A program made the translations under genes and the position numbers. The notes beneath the pieces were generated by a model that made no database searches, was not told where the DNA came from, and was given only the letters and a program-made list of their open reading frames with translations. This document shows, piece by piece, positions 52,736 through 62,499 of a stretch of DNA of 64,000 nt. Source of the stretch: DASVFB01 sp963766345 (GTDB taxonomy: Bacteria; Actinomycetota; Thermoleophilia; Gaiellales; Gaiellaceae); the NCBI GenBank assembly GCA_963766345.1, contig CAVXZL010000008.1:1-64000 (forward strand). The letters are read 5' to 3'. Position 1 is the stretch's first letter. Every line of letters starts with the position of its first letter.

Positions 52736-54640
52736 TCAGATCACGCGCTCGTTGCCGCCGTCGATCGGGATCTGCGCACCCGTCGTCGCGCGGAACGTGT
52801 CGTCGCAGAGCGCAAGGACGGCGCGCGCGACGTCCGCCGACGTGATCTCGAGCCCGAGCAGGTTCCGCCGCTTGTAGCTCTCGACGTCGACGCCCGCGTG
52901 CGCGGCGCGTTCGGCGAGCAGCTCCGGCGTCCACAGTCCCGTGTCGAAGACCGCATCGGGGTGCACGACGTTGACCCGGATCCCGTCCGGTGCCCACTCG
53001 AGGGCGGCGACGCGGGCGAGTTGCGTCAGCGCGGCCTTCGACGCCGAGTAGGCGGCGGCACCGCGGCCCGGCGCGGCGACGTTCTTCGAGCCGACGACGA
53101 CGACACGGCCGCCGGCCGGCGATCGCACGAGCAGGGGATGGAGTTCGCGGAACAGCCGCGCGTACGCGTCGACGTTCACGTCCAGCGTCGCGCGCCAGCT
53201 CTCGGCGTCGAGGTCCGCGACGGCTTCGCTCGCTCCGAAGACGCCGGCGGCGAGCACGGCGATGTCGACGCCGCCGAACGTCTCGACGGTCGTGCGCAGT
53301 GCGGCGCCGACCGCGGCGGCGTCCGTGACGTCCGCAACGAGGGCCAGGCCGGTGTCCCACGGCGCGAGATCGAGGCTCGTAACCGCAGCGCCTGCCGCCG
53401 CGAGCGCCTCCGCGGACGCGCGCCCGATTCCCGACGCCGCGCCCGTGACGAGCGCGACCATGCCGCTCAGCGGCGGTGGCGCCGTCGACGTCCGCAGCTT
53501 CGCCTGCTCGAGCTCCCAGTACTCGACATCGAACAGCCGCTCGGGCGGGAGCGCGACGTAGCCGCCGAGCTCGTCCTCGGCCGCCTCGAGCACCGGGATC
53601 GTGTGGTGGTAGACCTCCGCGGCGATCTGCGCTTCCCGGAAGGACGCGCCCGCGGCGAGCATGCCGAGCGCCGGATCGAGGACGATTCGTGGCGCGGGAT
53701 CGAGCATCGTCAGGGCCTCGTGGGCATGCCGGGCGAAATAGTCGGCGTACTCGCGTGCGAACGCGGCGACGTCCCGTCCGACGAGCGGCGTGCGCTTCGT
53801 TCGGATGACGTGCTCCGGCGTCAGCGGCCCGCGCGTCGCGAGCGACGCGAGATCGCGGCGCGCGACGAAGCGGCGTACGTCCGCGTCGGCGTGCCGCTGC
53901 ACGATCATCGGGCGTCCCGCTGCATCGGAGATCGCGCGCCGCAGGTCAGCGAGATCGGTGAGTGGCACGTCCGGCAGCCCGGGTGGATCAGGCGTGGCGC
54001 GTCGCGGCACCCGCTGACGCGCGATGCGGATCAGCTCGAGGTGCTGCTCGTATGCCTCGCGCGCGGTCGCGCCGAAGGTGAAGAGCCCGTGGTTGAGGAG
54101 CACCATGCCGACGGTGTCCTCGCGCGCCTGCTCGGGCCAGAGCCGCCGCACCTCGCGCGCGAGGTCGAACCCGGGCATGACGTAGGGGACGACGACGACG
54201 GCGTCGCCGAACACCTCGCGTACGAGCCCTTCGCCGTCGGCGGTGTTCGTGAGCGTGACGATCGCGTCGGCGTGCGTGTGCAGCACCGCCGGGTACGGCA
54301 GGAACGCATGCAGCAACGCCTCGACCGACGGTTGCGGCGCCGACGGATCGAGCCGTGCCGCCGCCAGCTCGCGAACCATCTCCGAGTCGCCGAGAGCCTG
54401 GAGCTCGAGCAACTCGCGCAGCCGCTCGAGGCGCAGCGGCGGGAAGCCGTCGGCCGTGATCGTCGCCATGTCGCGTCCGGTCCCCTTCACGTAGATCGCG
54501 TCGACCTCGCGCCCGGTGACGTCCTGCCACGCCGTCTTCACCGACGAGTTGCCGCCTCCGTGGAGCACGAGCGACGGGTCCGCGCCGAGCCGCTGCGTCG
54601 CCTCCACGCACTGCTCGAGATCGCCCGGGGCCCAGTCCAT
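52736..54640 (-). CDS. Class II aldolase/short-chain dehydrogenase fusion (RhaD/RhaE-like)
   Basis: A 634-residue bifunctional enzyme. Residues about 1-365: class II aldolase with LHGGGNSSVK, the zinc histidines in HTHADAIVTL and LLNHGLFTFG. Residues about 390-634: SDR with VTGAASGIGRASAEAL and catalytic YSASK. Related fusions cleave rhamnulose-1-phosphate to DHAP plus lactaldehyde and oxidise the aldehyde. No rhamnose genes are nearby; instead the gene is divergent from mtnA with 19 bases between starts, which suggests a 5-deoxypentose or methylthioribulose phosphate substrate. Confidence 0.88.
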   Translation of the reverse strand: MDWAPGDLEQCVEATQRLGADPSLVLHGGGNSSVKTAWQDVTGREVDAIYVKGTGRDMATITADGFPPLRLERLRELLELQALGDSEMVRELAAARLDPSAPQPSVEALLHAFLPYPAVLHTHADAIVTLTNTADGEGLVREVFGDAVVVVPYVMPGFDLAREVRRLWPEQAREDTVGMVLLNHGLFTFGATAREAYEQHLELIRIARQRVPRRATPDPPGLPDVPLTDLADLRRAISDAAGRPMIVQRHADADVRRFVARRDLASLATRGPLTPEHVIRTKRTPLVGRDVAAFAREYADYFARHAHEALTMLDPAPRIVLDPALGMLAAGASFREAQIAAEVYHHTIPVLEAAEDELGGYVALPPERLFDVEYWELEQAKLRTSTAPPPLSGMVALVTGAASGIGRASAEALAAAGAAVTSLDLAPWDTGLALVADVTDAAAVGAALRTTVETFGGVDIAVLAAGVFGASEAVADLDAESWRATLDVNVDAYARLFRELHPLLVRSPAGGRVVVVGSKNVAAPGRGAAAYSASKAALTQLARVAALEWAPDGIRVNVVHPDAVFDTGLWTPELLAERAAHAGVDVESYKRRNLLGLEITSADVARAVLALCDDTFRATTGAQIPIDGGNERVI

Positions 54641-54659
54641 GTGCGCGTATTGTGATCGC

Positions 54660-55640
54660 GTGACGAGGACGATCGACTGGGTGGACGGCGCCGTCGAGCT
54701 GATCGACCAGACACGCCTGCCGGACGAGCTCGTCGTTCTGCGCGTCGAGGACGTGCCGGCACTCGTCGATGCGATCCGCAGGCTCGCCGTCCGTGGGGCG
54801 CCGGCGATCGGCGTCGCGGGCGCATTCGGCGTCGTGCTGGCGCTGTCCGAGCCGGATTACGCGGCGGCTGTCCGCTCGCTGCGCAACGCCCGTCCGACGG
54901 CGGTGAACCTCTCGCGAATGGTCGATCGCGTCGACGCACGCGCTGCCGACGGCTTCGACGCTGCGCTTGCCGCGGCGCTCGCGATCCGCGACGAGGAGAT
55001 CGCGGCCTCACAACGGATGGGCGAGCGTGGGGCCGAGCTCGTGCTGGAGCTCGTCGGCGACGGCCCGATTCGTGCGATGACGATCTGCAACACCGGCGGC
55101 CTCGCAACGGTCGAGCGTGGAACCGCGCTCGCCGTGGTGCAGGCCCTGCACGAGGCGGGCCGCCTCGAGGAGGCGCTCGTCCTCGAGACGAGGCCGCTGC
55201 TCCAGGGCGCCCGGCTCACCGCGTGGGAGCTGCAACGGCTCGGAGCGCCGTACCGCCTCGTCGTCGACGCTGCCGCTTCGTCGCTGCTTGCGCGCGGCGC
55301 CGCCGACGTCGTCGTCACGGGCGCAGATCGCGTCGCGGCGAACGGCGACACCGCGAACAAGATCGGCACGTTCGGCCTCGCGCTCGGCGCGCGACACGCC
55401 GATGTGCCCTTCCTCGTCGTCGCGCCGGAGTCGACTCTCGACGCCGAGACGCCGACCGGCGCGGAGATCGAGATCGAAGACCGCGGCGCGGAGGAGGTCG
55501 TGTCGCTGAAGGGCGTCCCGATCGCGCCCGCGGGCACAGCGGTGGCGAACCCCGCGTTCGACGTGACGCCGTGTGAGTTGATCACCGCACTCGTGACGGA
55601 GCGGCGCGTCGTGCGGCTCGCCGACGGCGAACGCCCCTAG
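54660..55640 (+). CDS. mtnA: S-methyl-5-thioribose-1-phosphate isomerase
   Basis: A 326-residue aldose-ketose isomerase of methionine salvage: RGAPAIGVAGAFG, the catalytic cysteine in ICNTGGLATV and catalytic aspartate in GADRVAANGDTANKIGT. GTG at 54660 gives the usual N-terminus (TRTIDW); an in-frame ATG at 54639 would overlap the divergent gene's start. No other mtn genes are present. Its stop overlaps that of a small minus-strand gene. Confidence 0.93.
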   Translation: MTRTIDWVDGAVELIDQTRLPDELVVLRVEDVPALVDAIRRLAVRGAPAIGVAGAFGVVLALSEPDYAAAVRSLRNARPTAVNLSRMVDRVDARAADGFDAALAAALAIRDEEIAASQRMGERGAELVLELVGDGPIRAMTICNTGGLATVERGTALAVVQALHEAGRLEEALVLETRPLLQGARLTAWELQRLGAPYRLVVDAAASSLLARGAADVVVTGADRVAANGDTANKIGTFGLALGARHADVPFLVVAPESTLDAETPTGAEIEIEDRGAEEVVSLKGVPIAPAGTAVANPAFDVTPCELITALVTERRVVRLADGERP

Positions 55641-55753
55641 GGGTCGTTCCGGGCGCGCCAGAAGATCCAGCAGAGGACGCCCAGCGCGATCAGCGGCACG
55701 ACGATCGAGAGGATGACGATGACGTCGAGCGGCGCCTCGTTGTCGAAGAGCAA
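55637..55753 (-). CDS. Possible 38-residue single-pass membrane protein
   Basis: A TTG start at 55753 directly abuts the xdhC stop (TAG TTG). The frame encodes 38 residues with one membrane helix (LDVIVILSIVVPLIALGVL then CWIFW) and a basic end, finishing on a TAG that overlaps the mtnA stop. The clean hydrophobic segment argues for a real gene; the TTG start and lack of a visible ribosome site argue against. It would be translated by coupling with xdhC. Confidence 0.4.
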   Translation of the reverse strand: MLFDNEAPLDVIVILSIVVPLIALGVLCWIFWRARNDP

Positions 55754-56699
55754 CTAGACCTCGACGTGAATCCGCTGCGTCGACTCGCGCAGCGCGCCGC
55801 CCGAGCGTCCCGACCGGACCGCGAGGATCTCCGCGAGGATCGACAGCGCAGTCTCAGCGGGCGTGTGCGCTCCGAGGTCGAGCCCCGCCGGCCCGTGCAC
55901 GCGCTCGAGCGCCTCCTCCGACGACGCCCTCCTCGAGCAGCACTCCGCGGCGCCGCTCCTGGTTCCGCCTCGAGCCGATCGCTCCGAGGTAGAAGGCGTC
56001 CGTCGCAAGCGTCCCGACGATCGCGGGAATGTCGAACTTGTCGTCGTGCGTGAGCACCACGACAGCTGTCGCGTGATCCGGCTTCACCTCCGCGAGCGCC
56101 TCGTCGGGCCAGAGCACGAGCAGCTCGTCGGCGCTCGGCATCCGCTCGCGTGTCGCAAAACGCGACCGCGCGTCGGCGACGATCGTCCGCCAGCCGAGCC
56201 TCTTCGCCGCGCGGCACAGTTCCTCGGCCGTGTCGATCGCGCCGAAGACGAGCAGCCGCGGCGGCGGGCCGAAGACGTCGGCGAACATTTCGCCGACGAC
56301 GCGCGACTGCGCGCCGCGGATGAGCGTGTCGGTCGACTCGTCCTCGCCCTCGAAGACGAGCCGCTGCTCTCCCGAGTCGAGATCGGTGAAGACGACCGCG
56401 CGCCGATCGCCGATCTGCTCGTACAGCTCGGGCGCCTGCTCGCCGACGAAGACGTCGATCTCGCCGCCGCACGGCAGCCCGACCGACAGCGCCTGCTCGT
56501 CCGTGATGCCGTACGTGATCACGCGCGGCGACTCGCCGCGGAGGACGCCGCGGCAGGCCTCGTAGACGTCGGACTCGACGCAGCCGCCGGAGACGGAGCC
56601 CTCCATCGAACCGTCGTCGCTGACGACGAGCTTCGAGCCGACCGGCCGCGGAGCCGAGCGGCGCGTGGCGATGACGGTCGCGACGGCAGAGCGCTTCAC
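55754..56699 (-). CDS. XdhC/CoxI-family molybdenum cofactor maturation protein (late frameshift)
   Basis: Binds and delivers sulfurated molybdenum cofactor to molybdenum hydroxylases. The N-terminal XdhC_CoxI domain (GSKLVVSDDGSMEGSVSGGC) and C-terminal Rossmann-like domain (LLVFGAIDTAEELCRAAKRL, GAIGSRRNQERR) are intact. At the GGG run 55927-55929 the frame shifts; with one G removed it runs on as SSEEALERVHGPAGLDLGAH and HTPAETALSILAEILAVRSG to the stop at 55754, the normal family end. Likely partner of the CoxMSL-type enzyme at 17.5-21.3 kb. GTG start at 56699. Confidence 0.85.
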
Positions 56700-56720
56700 G
56701 CGCTCTACGTTAGCGACGGG

Positions 56721-56876
56721 CTAGTAGCGGCCGTACTCGCAGAAGCAGTGATCGCCCTCGGCCGGCCGCCGCCCGCAGCGGGCGCAGCACGGCGGGAGCC
56801 ACTTCGCCTTGACGAACAGCGCGTTCATCAGCGTGGCCCAGAGGACGAAGTACGGAAGAAGCATCCAGACCTGCAC
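56721..56876 (-). CDS. Small membrane protein with C-terminal cysteine cluster
   Basis: A 51-residue protein. GTG 56876 is preceded by AAAGGAG at 7-base spacing, a strong ribosome site. An N-terminal hydrophobic helix (VWMLLPYFVLWATLMNALFV) is followed by a short soluble tail with six clustered metal-ligand residues in PPCCARCGRRPAEGDHCFC, suggesting a zinc ribbon or iron site. It is 21 bases upstream of xdhC on the same strand and may be part of the same operon. No family recognised. Confidence 0.6.
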   Translation of the reverse strand: MQVWMLLPYFVLWATLMNALFVKAKWLPPCCARCGRRPAEGDHCFCEYGRY

Positions 56877-57010
56877 GTGCGGACTCCTTTGGACGGCGTC
56901 GAGCGTCTTGCGGTCTGCGTAGCCTGAACCGAAAAGGATCGTTTGTAAACCCCCCTTCCAGGCGGAGTCGCCGAGACGAACGGAGGAGCGGCGGTCGGTA
57001 GAATCGCGTC

Positions 57011-57244
57011 GTGAGCGTCGTCTGGATCGCGCTCTTCATCGCCGCAATCGCCGTGCTGGTCGCTGCCGAGTGGCCCCGCCTCGATCGGGCGTTCGGCAGG
57101 GAGGGCCGGAAGGGTCGCGAGCGCGCGCGCCGGAAGGCGAACCTGAAGGTCATCCACTCCGATGACACCGACTCCCTCGAGGAGTTCGCCGCAAGCGTCG
57201 AGCGCGACCTCAGCCGCCTGCCGACGATCGACAAACGCGACTAA
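57011..57244 (+). CDS. Small single-pass membrane protein
   Basis: A 77-residue protein from GTG 57011: N-terminal membrane helix (VVWIALFIAAIAVLVAAEW), then a basic linker (GREGRKGRERARRKANLK) and an acidic-to-amphipathic end (DDTDSLEEFAASVERDLSRL). The cytoplasmic tail could contact the membrane or nucleic acid. It converges on the subtilase gene with 9 bases between stops. Function unknown. Confidence 0.6.
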   Translation: MSVVWIALFIAAIAVLVAAEWPRLDRAFGREGRKGRERARRKANLKVIHSDDTDSLEEFAASVERDLSRLPTIDKRD

Positions 57245-57253
57245 CGCCGACCG

Positions 57254-59706
57254 TCAGCGGACGGTGAAAGACGTTCTGAAGATCCGCGTGTTCGGGAGAA
57301 TCCTCAGGACGTCCTCCATGTTCTTCGCCTCCTGGTAGTCGGAGACGTCGACCTCGATCGTGTGCTTGCCGCCGGAGAGCGAGCCCGCGCGGATCGAAAG
57401 GACACCGTTGGCGTACGAGCCGTTGACGTTGCTGTTGCCGTCGAGGCCCGCGATGATCGAGCGCGGATCGACACCGGAGCCGCGGTCGCTGATCGCCAGC
57501 CGGAGGACGCCGCTGCGATAGCCGAGCAGCTTCACCGACGGCGGCGTGACGTCGTTGAGCCAGAACCGGAACGTGAAGCCGCCGGCGTTCACGCGGCCGG
57601 CCGAGTCGAACACGACGTCGTAGGTGCCGCTGCCGGGAAGGATCGCTCCCACGACCTGGACGGTCTCGCCGAGCGACTCGCGGTACGGGTTGAGGTCGCC
57701 CGGCAGCCCGGGATAGCCGGTGAGGCGGTTCTCGTCGCCGTCGCGTACGACGCGCGGGGTCACCTCGACGTTTCGCGCCTGCGACACGACGCGCACGCCG
57801 AAGTTCGCGACGGGCTTCCGCAGGTGCACTGCGAAGACCTGCTCGGGCCCCGGCAGTCCCACGCCGCGCACGCCCTCGGGGTAGCGATAGGACGAGACGT
57901 TCGCCTTGCCCTTCCGGTTGTTGCCGCTGTACGTCCCCGTCCTGGTCAGGACCTTCGTGGGCTTCGCGAGGCGAGGCACCTCAACGTGCAGCCAGTACGG
58001 GATCTGGCGCACGTCCGCGCCGCGCCGGAGGGCGATCAGGCCCGTGCCGTCGCCCTCGGCGGCGTTGGCGGCGATCTGAGCCGTGACGGTGAGAGTGCCC
58101 GGGACCGTGACGGATGCGGGCACCGATGGATGCTGTCCCGCCGCATGCGCGAGCGACACGGTCCACTCGCCGGCGCCTCCGCCTGCGTCGGTGAGCGCGA
58201 TCTCGATCTTCTTGCTCGTGCCCCGCTTCATGAGGCCGAACGACGCACTCGACGGCGCGGCGAACACGAGCGGGCTCGTCGCGCGCGCGACGTTGATCCG
58301 TCCACCGCCGGCGTAGAGCGTCGAAACCTGAACCGTGCGCGTCTGGTTCGTGTAGACGGGATCTCCGGTCAGCATGAGCGCGGACTTGATCTGCGCCACC
58401 GTCCACGTCGGGTGCGCCTGCCGCAGCAGTGCCGCCGCGCCTGCGACGTGCGGCGAGGCCATGCTCGTGCCGCTGAACTCCGCCCAGCTCGACTTCGGCA
58501 GGGACGAGAGCACGTTCACGCCCGGCGCCGTCACGTCTGGCTTGAGCGTCAGCGAGTAGGGAGTGGGCCCGACCGACGAGAAGTTCGCGATGACGTCGGC
58601 GACGACGCCGCGCCCCGTCGTCGCAGCGGCGGTGGTGATCGCAAGCGGCGCATCGGCGGGGGAGCTGACCGAGCCTTTGCCGCCGTTGCCGCCCTCGTTG
58701 CCGGCGGCGATGCAGGGGATCACGCCGGCCTTCGCAGCGCCGTCGATCGCCTTGACGACGATGTCGCGCGCCGGATCGATCTCCGGCTCGCCGAGCGACA
58801 GGTTGATCACGTCCATCCCGTCGGCGACGGCCTGATCGATCGCCTTGGCGATCTCGGGCGCGTTGCCGTCGAGGCCGCAGCAGGCCGACGGCACGGCAAG
58901 CGCCTTGTAGTTGCCGAGATACGCGGCCGGCGCGATGCCGGAGAGCGGCTGCGTCGTGAAGAACGGCGCCATCGTGCCGTGGTCGCCCGCGGCAATACCC
59001 GCCACGTGGGTGCCGTGCTCGTCGTCTCCGCCGAGGTTCGCGAACGGCAGCGTCGACTCGGGCGAGGTCACGCCGGGGGGCACGAACGACCGCGCGACGA
59101 TCACCTTCGGCGTCGTGAAGGCCGTGTTCCCCTTGGGGTAGCCCTGCGGGTACTGGTAGCCGGCGGAGTTGAAGAACGGATGCGTCTGGTCGATGCCCTG
59201 GTCGATGATCCCGATCTTCATCCCCTGGCCCGCGTTTCCAAGTGCCGGCCCCCAGACGATGGGTGCGCCGATCAGCTGCGGCGTTCGATCGAGGCTCGCG
59301 CTGTAGGTCGCGCTCGACCAGACGCGCGCGACGCCGGGAACCCGGGCGAGCCGTGCCACGCTTCCGCGCGGCACCACGACGGCGAGGCCGTTGAGCGTGA
59401 CGCCGTAGCGCCAGTGAACGTACGCGCCCGGGACCGCCGCCGCAATCCGGCGGGCGACGACCGACTGCTCGCGATCGAGCTGCTCGAGATAGCCGACTGA
59501 GGACGGCGACGCGAGCTGCAGCCGCCTGTCGCGCGTGGTGAACGCCGCAAGAGCCCGGTTGCTCACGGCGGCATCCGCGAGCGCGGGCGAGCGCAGCGTC
59601 ACGACGACCTCGACCGACGAGGAAGTGCGCGCCGATGCCGGCGCTGCCGCTACGCATGCCGCGAGCGCAGCGACGCCGCAGATGATGACCCCGCGTCTCA
59701 GGACAT
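57254..59706 (-). CDS. Secreted subtilisin-like serine protease (S8), start-proximal frameshift
   Basis: About 816 residues if repaired. Signal peptide (CGVAALAACVAAAPASA), inhibitor-like prodomain, then the S8 catalytic domain with Asp in IIDQGIDQTHPFF, His in DDEHGTHVAGIAAG and Ser in FSGTSMASPHVAGAAALL. A long C-terminal region of beta-rich repeats follows. The only ATG near the signal peptide (59706) is one base out of frame: ATGTCCTGAG becomes MSLRRG if CC is read as CCC. No standard in-frame start exists, so a one-base deletion at about 59701 or a rare start is implied. Exported degradative enzyme. Confidence 0.87.
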
Positions 59707-59730
59707 AATCGTAGCCAGAGGCCGGAAAGT

Positions 59731-61551
59731 TCAGGCCGAGCCGATTGGCTCGACGACGCGGTCGACGGGTGCGGCGACCGCAAGGTCGAACCAGAACGTC
59801 GAGCCGACGCCGACGGTCGAGTCCACGTGGATGTCGCTGTCCATCCGGCGCATGAGCTCGCGGCAGATGTAGAGCCCGAGACCCGTGCCGCCGATCCCGC
59901 GCGTGAGGTTGGGATCGAGGCGATAGAACTTCTGGAAGATCCGCTCCTGCTCGTCGAGAGGGATGCCGAGGCCGGGATCGTGCACCTCGAAGCGGATTCG
60001 GTCGCCCTCGTGCTCGAGCACGACGTCGACACGACCGCCGCCGGGCGTGTACTTGACCGCGTTCTCGACGAGATTCGCGAGGACCTGCGCGACCTTGTCG
60101 CTGTCGCCGCTCGCGTGTGGGAGCCACGGCGGCGTCGAGAGCGCGATCTCGATGCCCGGCGGCGCATGCAGTTTCGCCGCCTCGACGACGAGCCGCGCGA
60201 GCTCGTCGGCGTCGAAGCCCTCGTGGTCGGGCTGCAGCTGCCCGGAGTCGATTCGACCGGCGAGCTTGCTTGCGAGGAGGAGCTCGTCGATGATCGTGGA
60301 GAGCCGGGTCGCCTGCTCCGCCAGGAGCGCGAGGAGCTGGGAACGCTGCTCCGGCTCGAGCACGTCGAAGCGCTCCTGCAGCGTGACCGCGGCGCCGTAC
60401 ACCGAGGCGAGGGGAGTCCGCAGCTCGTGCGAGACCGTTGCGACGAAATCCGTCTTGGCCTGATCGAGGCGCTCGTTCTCGGTGATGTCGCGGAACGTGT
60501 AGACGATTCCGTCGGCGAAACGGACGGCAGATGTGTCGACCCACAACTCCTCCGGTCCGACGTCGAGCGGCACCGTGGCGGACTTCACGCCGCCGTTGCG
60601 GCCGCGCGCATCTCCGACAGGAATCCGCTGCGCCGCCGCCCGCCAGCCGGGGAGGGCGTTCTCCGCCCGCTTCCGAAGCACCTTCTTGGCGGGGATCCCG
60701 GTCATCACCTCGGCCGCGTGGTTCCAGAAACGCACGGTTCCGTGCGGGTCGAGGAGGAGCACGCCGTCCGCGACGTGCTCGAGGACCCGCTCGGCGATCG
60801 CACGCTGCTCCTGTGCGACACGCGTCCGCGCGAGCAGCGGTGCAAGGCCGTACGCGATGATCATCACGCTGGCGAGCACCAGCAGACCGAACGCGAATAT
60901 GCGGTTTCGGATGTTGGCCGCTTTATCTTCGACGACGTCGTTCGGCGCGAGGATGGCAAGGCCGGTCGCCTTCGAGTGGGGCTGCGCGATCGCAATGTAT
61001 TTCGCTCCCCCGACGGTGACGGTGCTCGGAGTCATGCCGATCTCGGTTTGCGAGGGGGAGATCGGGATCGACGCGGCTACGACGCGGGTGCCGCGCACCG
61101 CCGCCGGGATCTCCTTCTGCTTGAGGAGCCCGGCGTTCTGAGCGATGTGGGTGAGCGTCGCCCGGTCGAGCGTGACGTCGGCGACGATGCTGCCGACGAC
61201 GCGGTCGCCCGAGACGACGGCGATCGACCGCTGCACCGACCCTTTCCTTCTCTGCTCACGGCGCCGACCGACGAGGAACTCCAAGTCCGAGTGCTTGCGA
61301 CGCAGGCGGGCGAGGGCCGCATGGTCGCGATCCCGCAGCGCACGCTGCACCTGCGGTCGTGTCGCGAGCTGAATGGCATCGAGCTGAGCGTGGTCGGCGA
61401 TTCGGCCGTACTCACTCACGGCTGCGCGGAGCGACGGGTCGAGACGCGCTTCCGTCCGCAAGCGTTCGTTCGAAGCGGCGGAGTTCCCAAAGGCCCAGGC
61501 TGCGGCGCCGAGCGGCAGGATCAGCAGCAGGAGCGCGCCCATGAAGCGCAA
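59731..61551 (-). CDS. Sensor histidine kinase with extracytoplasmic sensor and PAS domain
   Basis: A 606-residue membrane kinase: membrane segment 1 (about 5-22), an extracytoplasmic CACHE-like sensor (about 30-210), membrane segment 2 (FAFGLLVLASVMIIAYGLA), a PAS domain (HVADGVLLLDPHGTVRFWNH), HisKA with phospho-acceptor histidine in VSHELRTPLASV, and HATPase with LANLVENAVKYTPGGG, DPGLGIP and GTGLGLYICREL. TTG 61551 or ATG 61542 are both possible starts. No response regulator is adjacent, so it is an orphan kinase here. It lies 24 bases upstream of the subtilase. Confidence 0.92.
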   Translation of the reverse strand: MRFMGALLLLILPLGAAAWAFGNSAASNERLRTEARLDPSLRAAVSEYGRIADHAQLDAIQLATRPQVQRALRDRDHAALARLRRKHSDLEFLVGRRREQRRKGSVQRSIAVVSGDRVVGSIVADVTLDRATLTHIAQNAGLLKQKEIPAAVRGTRVVAASIPISPSQTEIGMTPSTVTVGGAKYIAIAQPHSKATGLAILAPNDVVEDKAANIRNRIFAFGLLVLASVMIIAYGLAPLLARTRVAQEQRAIAERVLEHVADGVLLLDPHGTVRFWNHAAEVMTGIPAKKVLRKRAENALPGWRAAAQRIPVGDARGRNGGVKSATVPLDVGPEELWVDTSAVRFADGIVYTFRDITENERLDQAKTDFVATVSHELRTPLASVYGAAVTLQERFDVLEPEQRSQLLALLAEQATRLSTIIDELLLASKLAGRIDSGQLQPDHEGFDADELARLVVEAAKLHAPPGIEIALSTPPWLPHASGDSDKVAQVLANLVENAVKYTPGGGRVDVVLEHEGDRIRFEVHDPGLGIPLDEQERIFQKFYRLDPNLTRGIGGTGLGLYICRELMRRMDSDIHVDSTVGVGSTFWFDLAVAAPVDRVVEPIGSA

Positions 61552-61655
61552 TCGGAGCCCGAGAGAGCGCGATGCGTCGTGTGCGCGGCCGATCCAAACC
61601 GATGATCTCGCCTGGCTCAGACCGTTTCCTCCTCGCAGATCGTCCCAAGAGTCGA

Positions 61656-61689
61656 GCTATGCGGATGAGAGGACTTGAACCTCCACGGG
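61656..61689 (-). repeat. 34-bp copy of the tRNA-Leu 3' end (attachment-site repeat)
   Basis: Identical over 34 bases to 63853-63886, which covers the last 30 bases of the tRNA-Leu gene (T-arm and 3' acceptor strand) plus 4 flanking bases. Flanks differ on both sides. This is the typical footprint of tyrosine-recombinase integration into a tRNA gene. Confidence 0.85.
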
Positions 61690-61857
61690 TTCGCAGGGCC
61701 GTGGTGGCTGTTGTCGTCTCGTGGTCCGCCGTGGTGTTTCCCGTGGAATGTAGCCGTTCCCGGTTGTTCTTTCGGCTTCACAGCACGAGCGGGTTGCGAG
61801 GCGTTTGGGCACAAAATGGGTACAGCGCGAGCTTGCGAATACGCGACGGCGATGGCC

Positions 61858-62079
61858 TCAAACCGGCTCGACGACGCACATGCCGTTGATGCCCTGCTCA
61901 TACAGCTCCTCGAGGCTGTCGTCGTCGAGCTCGAGGTTGATGGGCACGATGCGGAGGCGCCGGCCGTCGCCGAGCGTGAGGATCTCGTCGGCCTTCCAGT
62001 TCGGATCGCGGTGACGAATGCGGCCGGTCGTGCGGCTCACCGTCGGTGTTACCAGCAGATACGTGAAGCCGTACGGCAT
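61858..62079 (-). CDS. Small hypothetical protein in the tRNA-Leu element
   Basis: A 73-residue protein from ATG 62079 (GTG 62097 is an alternative). Composition and codon use are gene-like. The end reads RRLRIVPINLELDDDSLEEL then YEQGINGMCVVEPV. Alternating hydrophobic residues suggest a small beta-rich domain. No recognised family, no signal peptide. Its position at the distal end of the element makes it a cargo gene. Confidence 0.5.
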   Translation of the reverse strand: MPYGFTYLLVTPTVSRTTGRIRHRDPNWKADEILTLGDGRRLRIVPINLELDDDSLEELYEQGINGMCVVEPV

Positions 62080-62499
62080 CCGTGGCGATCGTCGCACGCC
62101 GCGCCCTGTCGCTCGGTCCGTACCTTCGAGTTAGGTCATCAGGCCGCTCGTCCGATGGACGCTGTGATCCGGGCGGATTAGCTTGAGGCTAGACCTGGGA
62201 ACTGCGGTGGGAGTCCGAGCTGGCGTCAGAGGAGGGCGGCAGGGTTGAGGGGGGAACCCGCCGCCCTCCTTGTTTGGGGGAGCGTTGCTGCGAGGGAAGG
62301 GGGCGAAGTCGCAGCAACGAGCGGAATTCGAACGAGAATGCAACTCGTCCGGCGAGATTGCAACGGGGAGGTTTTTCGCGTTTGCGAGTAGCTCTGCCCT
62401 GCTTTTCTACTCAAGAGTCGCGCTAATGCGCGGCGGCCGGGTTTCCGAAATGGCCGGATTTTCCGAAGACGGTTCGGCGTCCGCCGACATCGCTGGTCC
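62080..62499. other. 420-base non-coding region with strong hairpin
   Basis: No supported gene. A long inverted repeat GGAGGGCGGC/GCCGCCCTCC (62231-62240 with 62260-62269), extended inward by GGGTT/AACCC, looks like a terminator for one of the flanking genes. The stretch 62330-62480 is poorer in GC and has short repeats of TTTCCGAA. Confidence 0.5.
62231..62269. terminator. Strong hairpin downstream of the pentapeptide-repeat gene
   Basis: A 10-bp GC arm plus an inner 5-bp arm. It lies about 230 bases after the stop of the minus-strand gene at 62500, within the non-coding region, so its assignment to that gene is tentative. Confidence 0.5.

Noticed and set aside
61656..61689. A second tRNA-Leu gene
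   Set aside because: Only the 3' T-arm and acceptor strand are present. There is no D-arm or anticodon arm, so it is an attachment-site copy.
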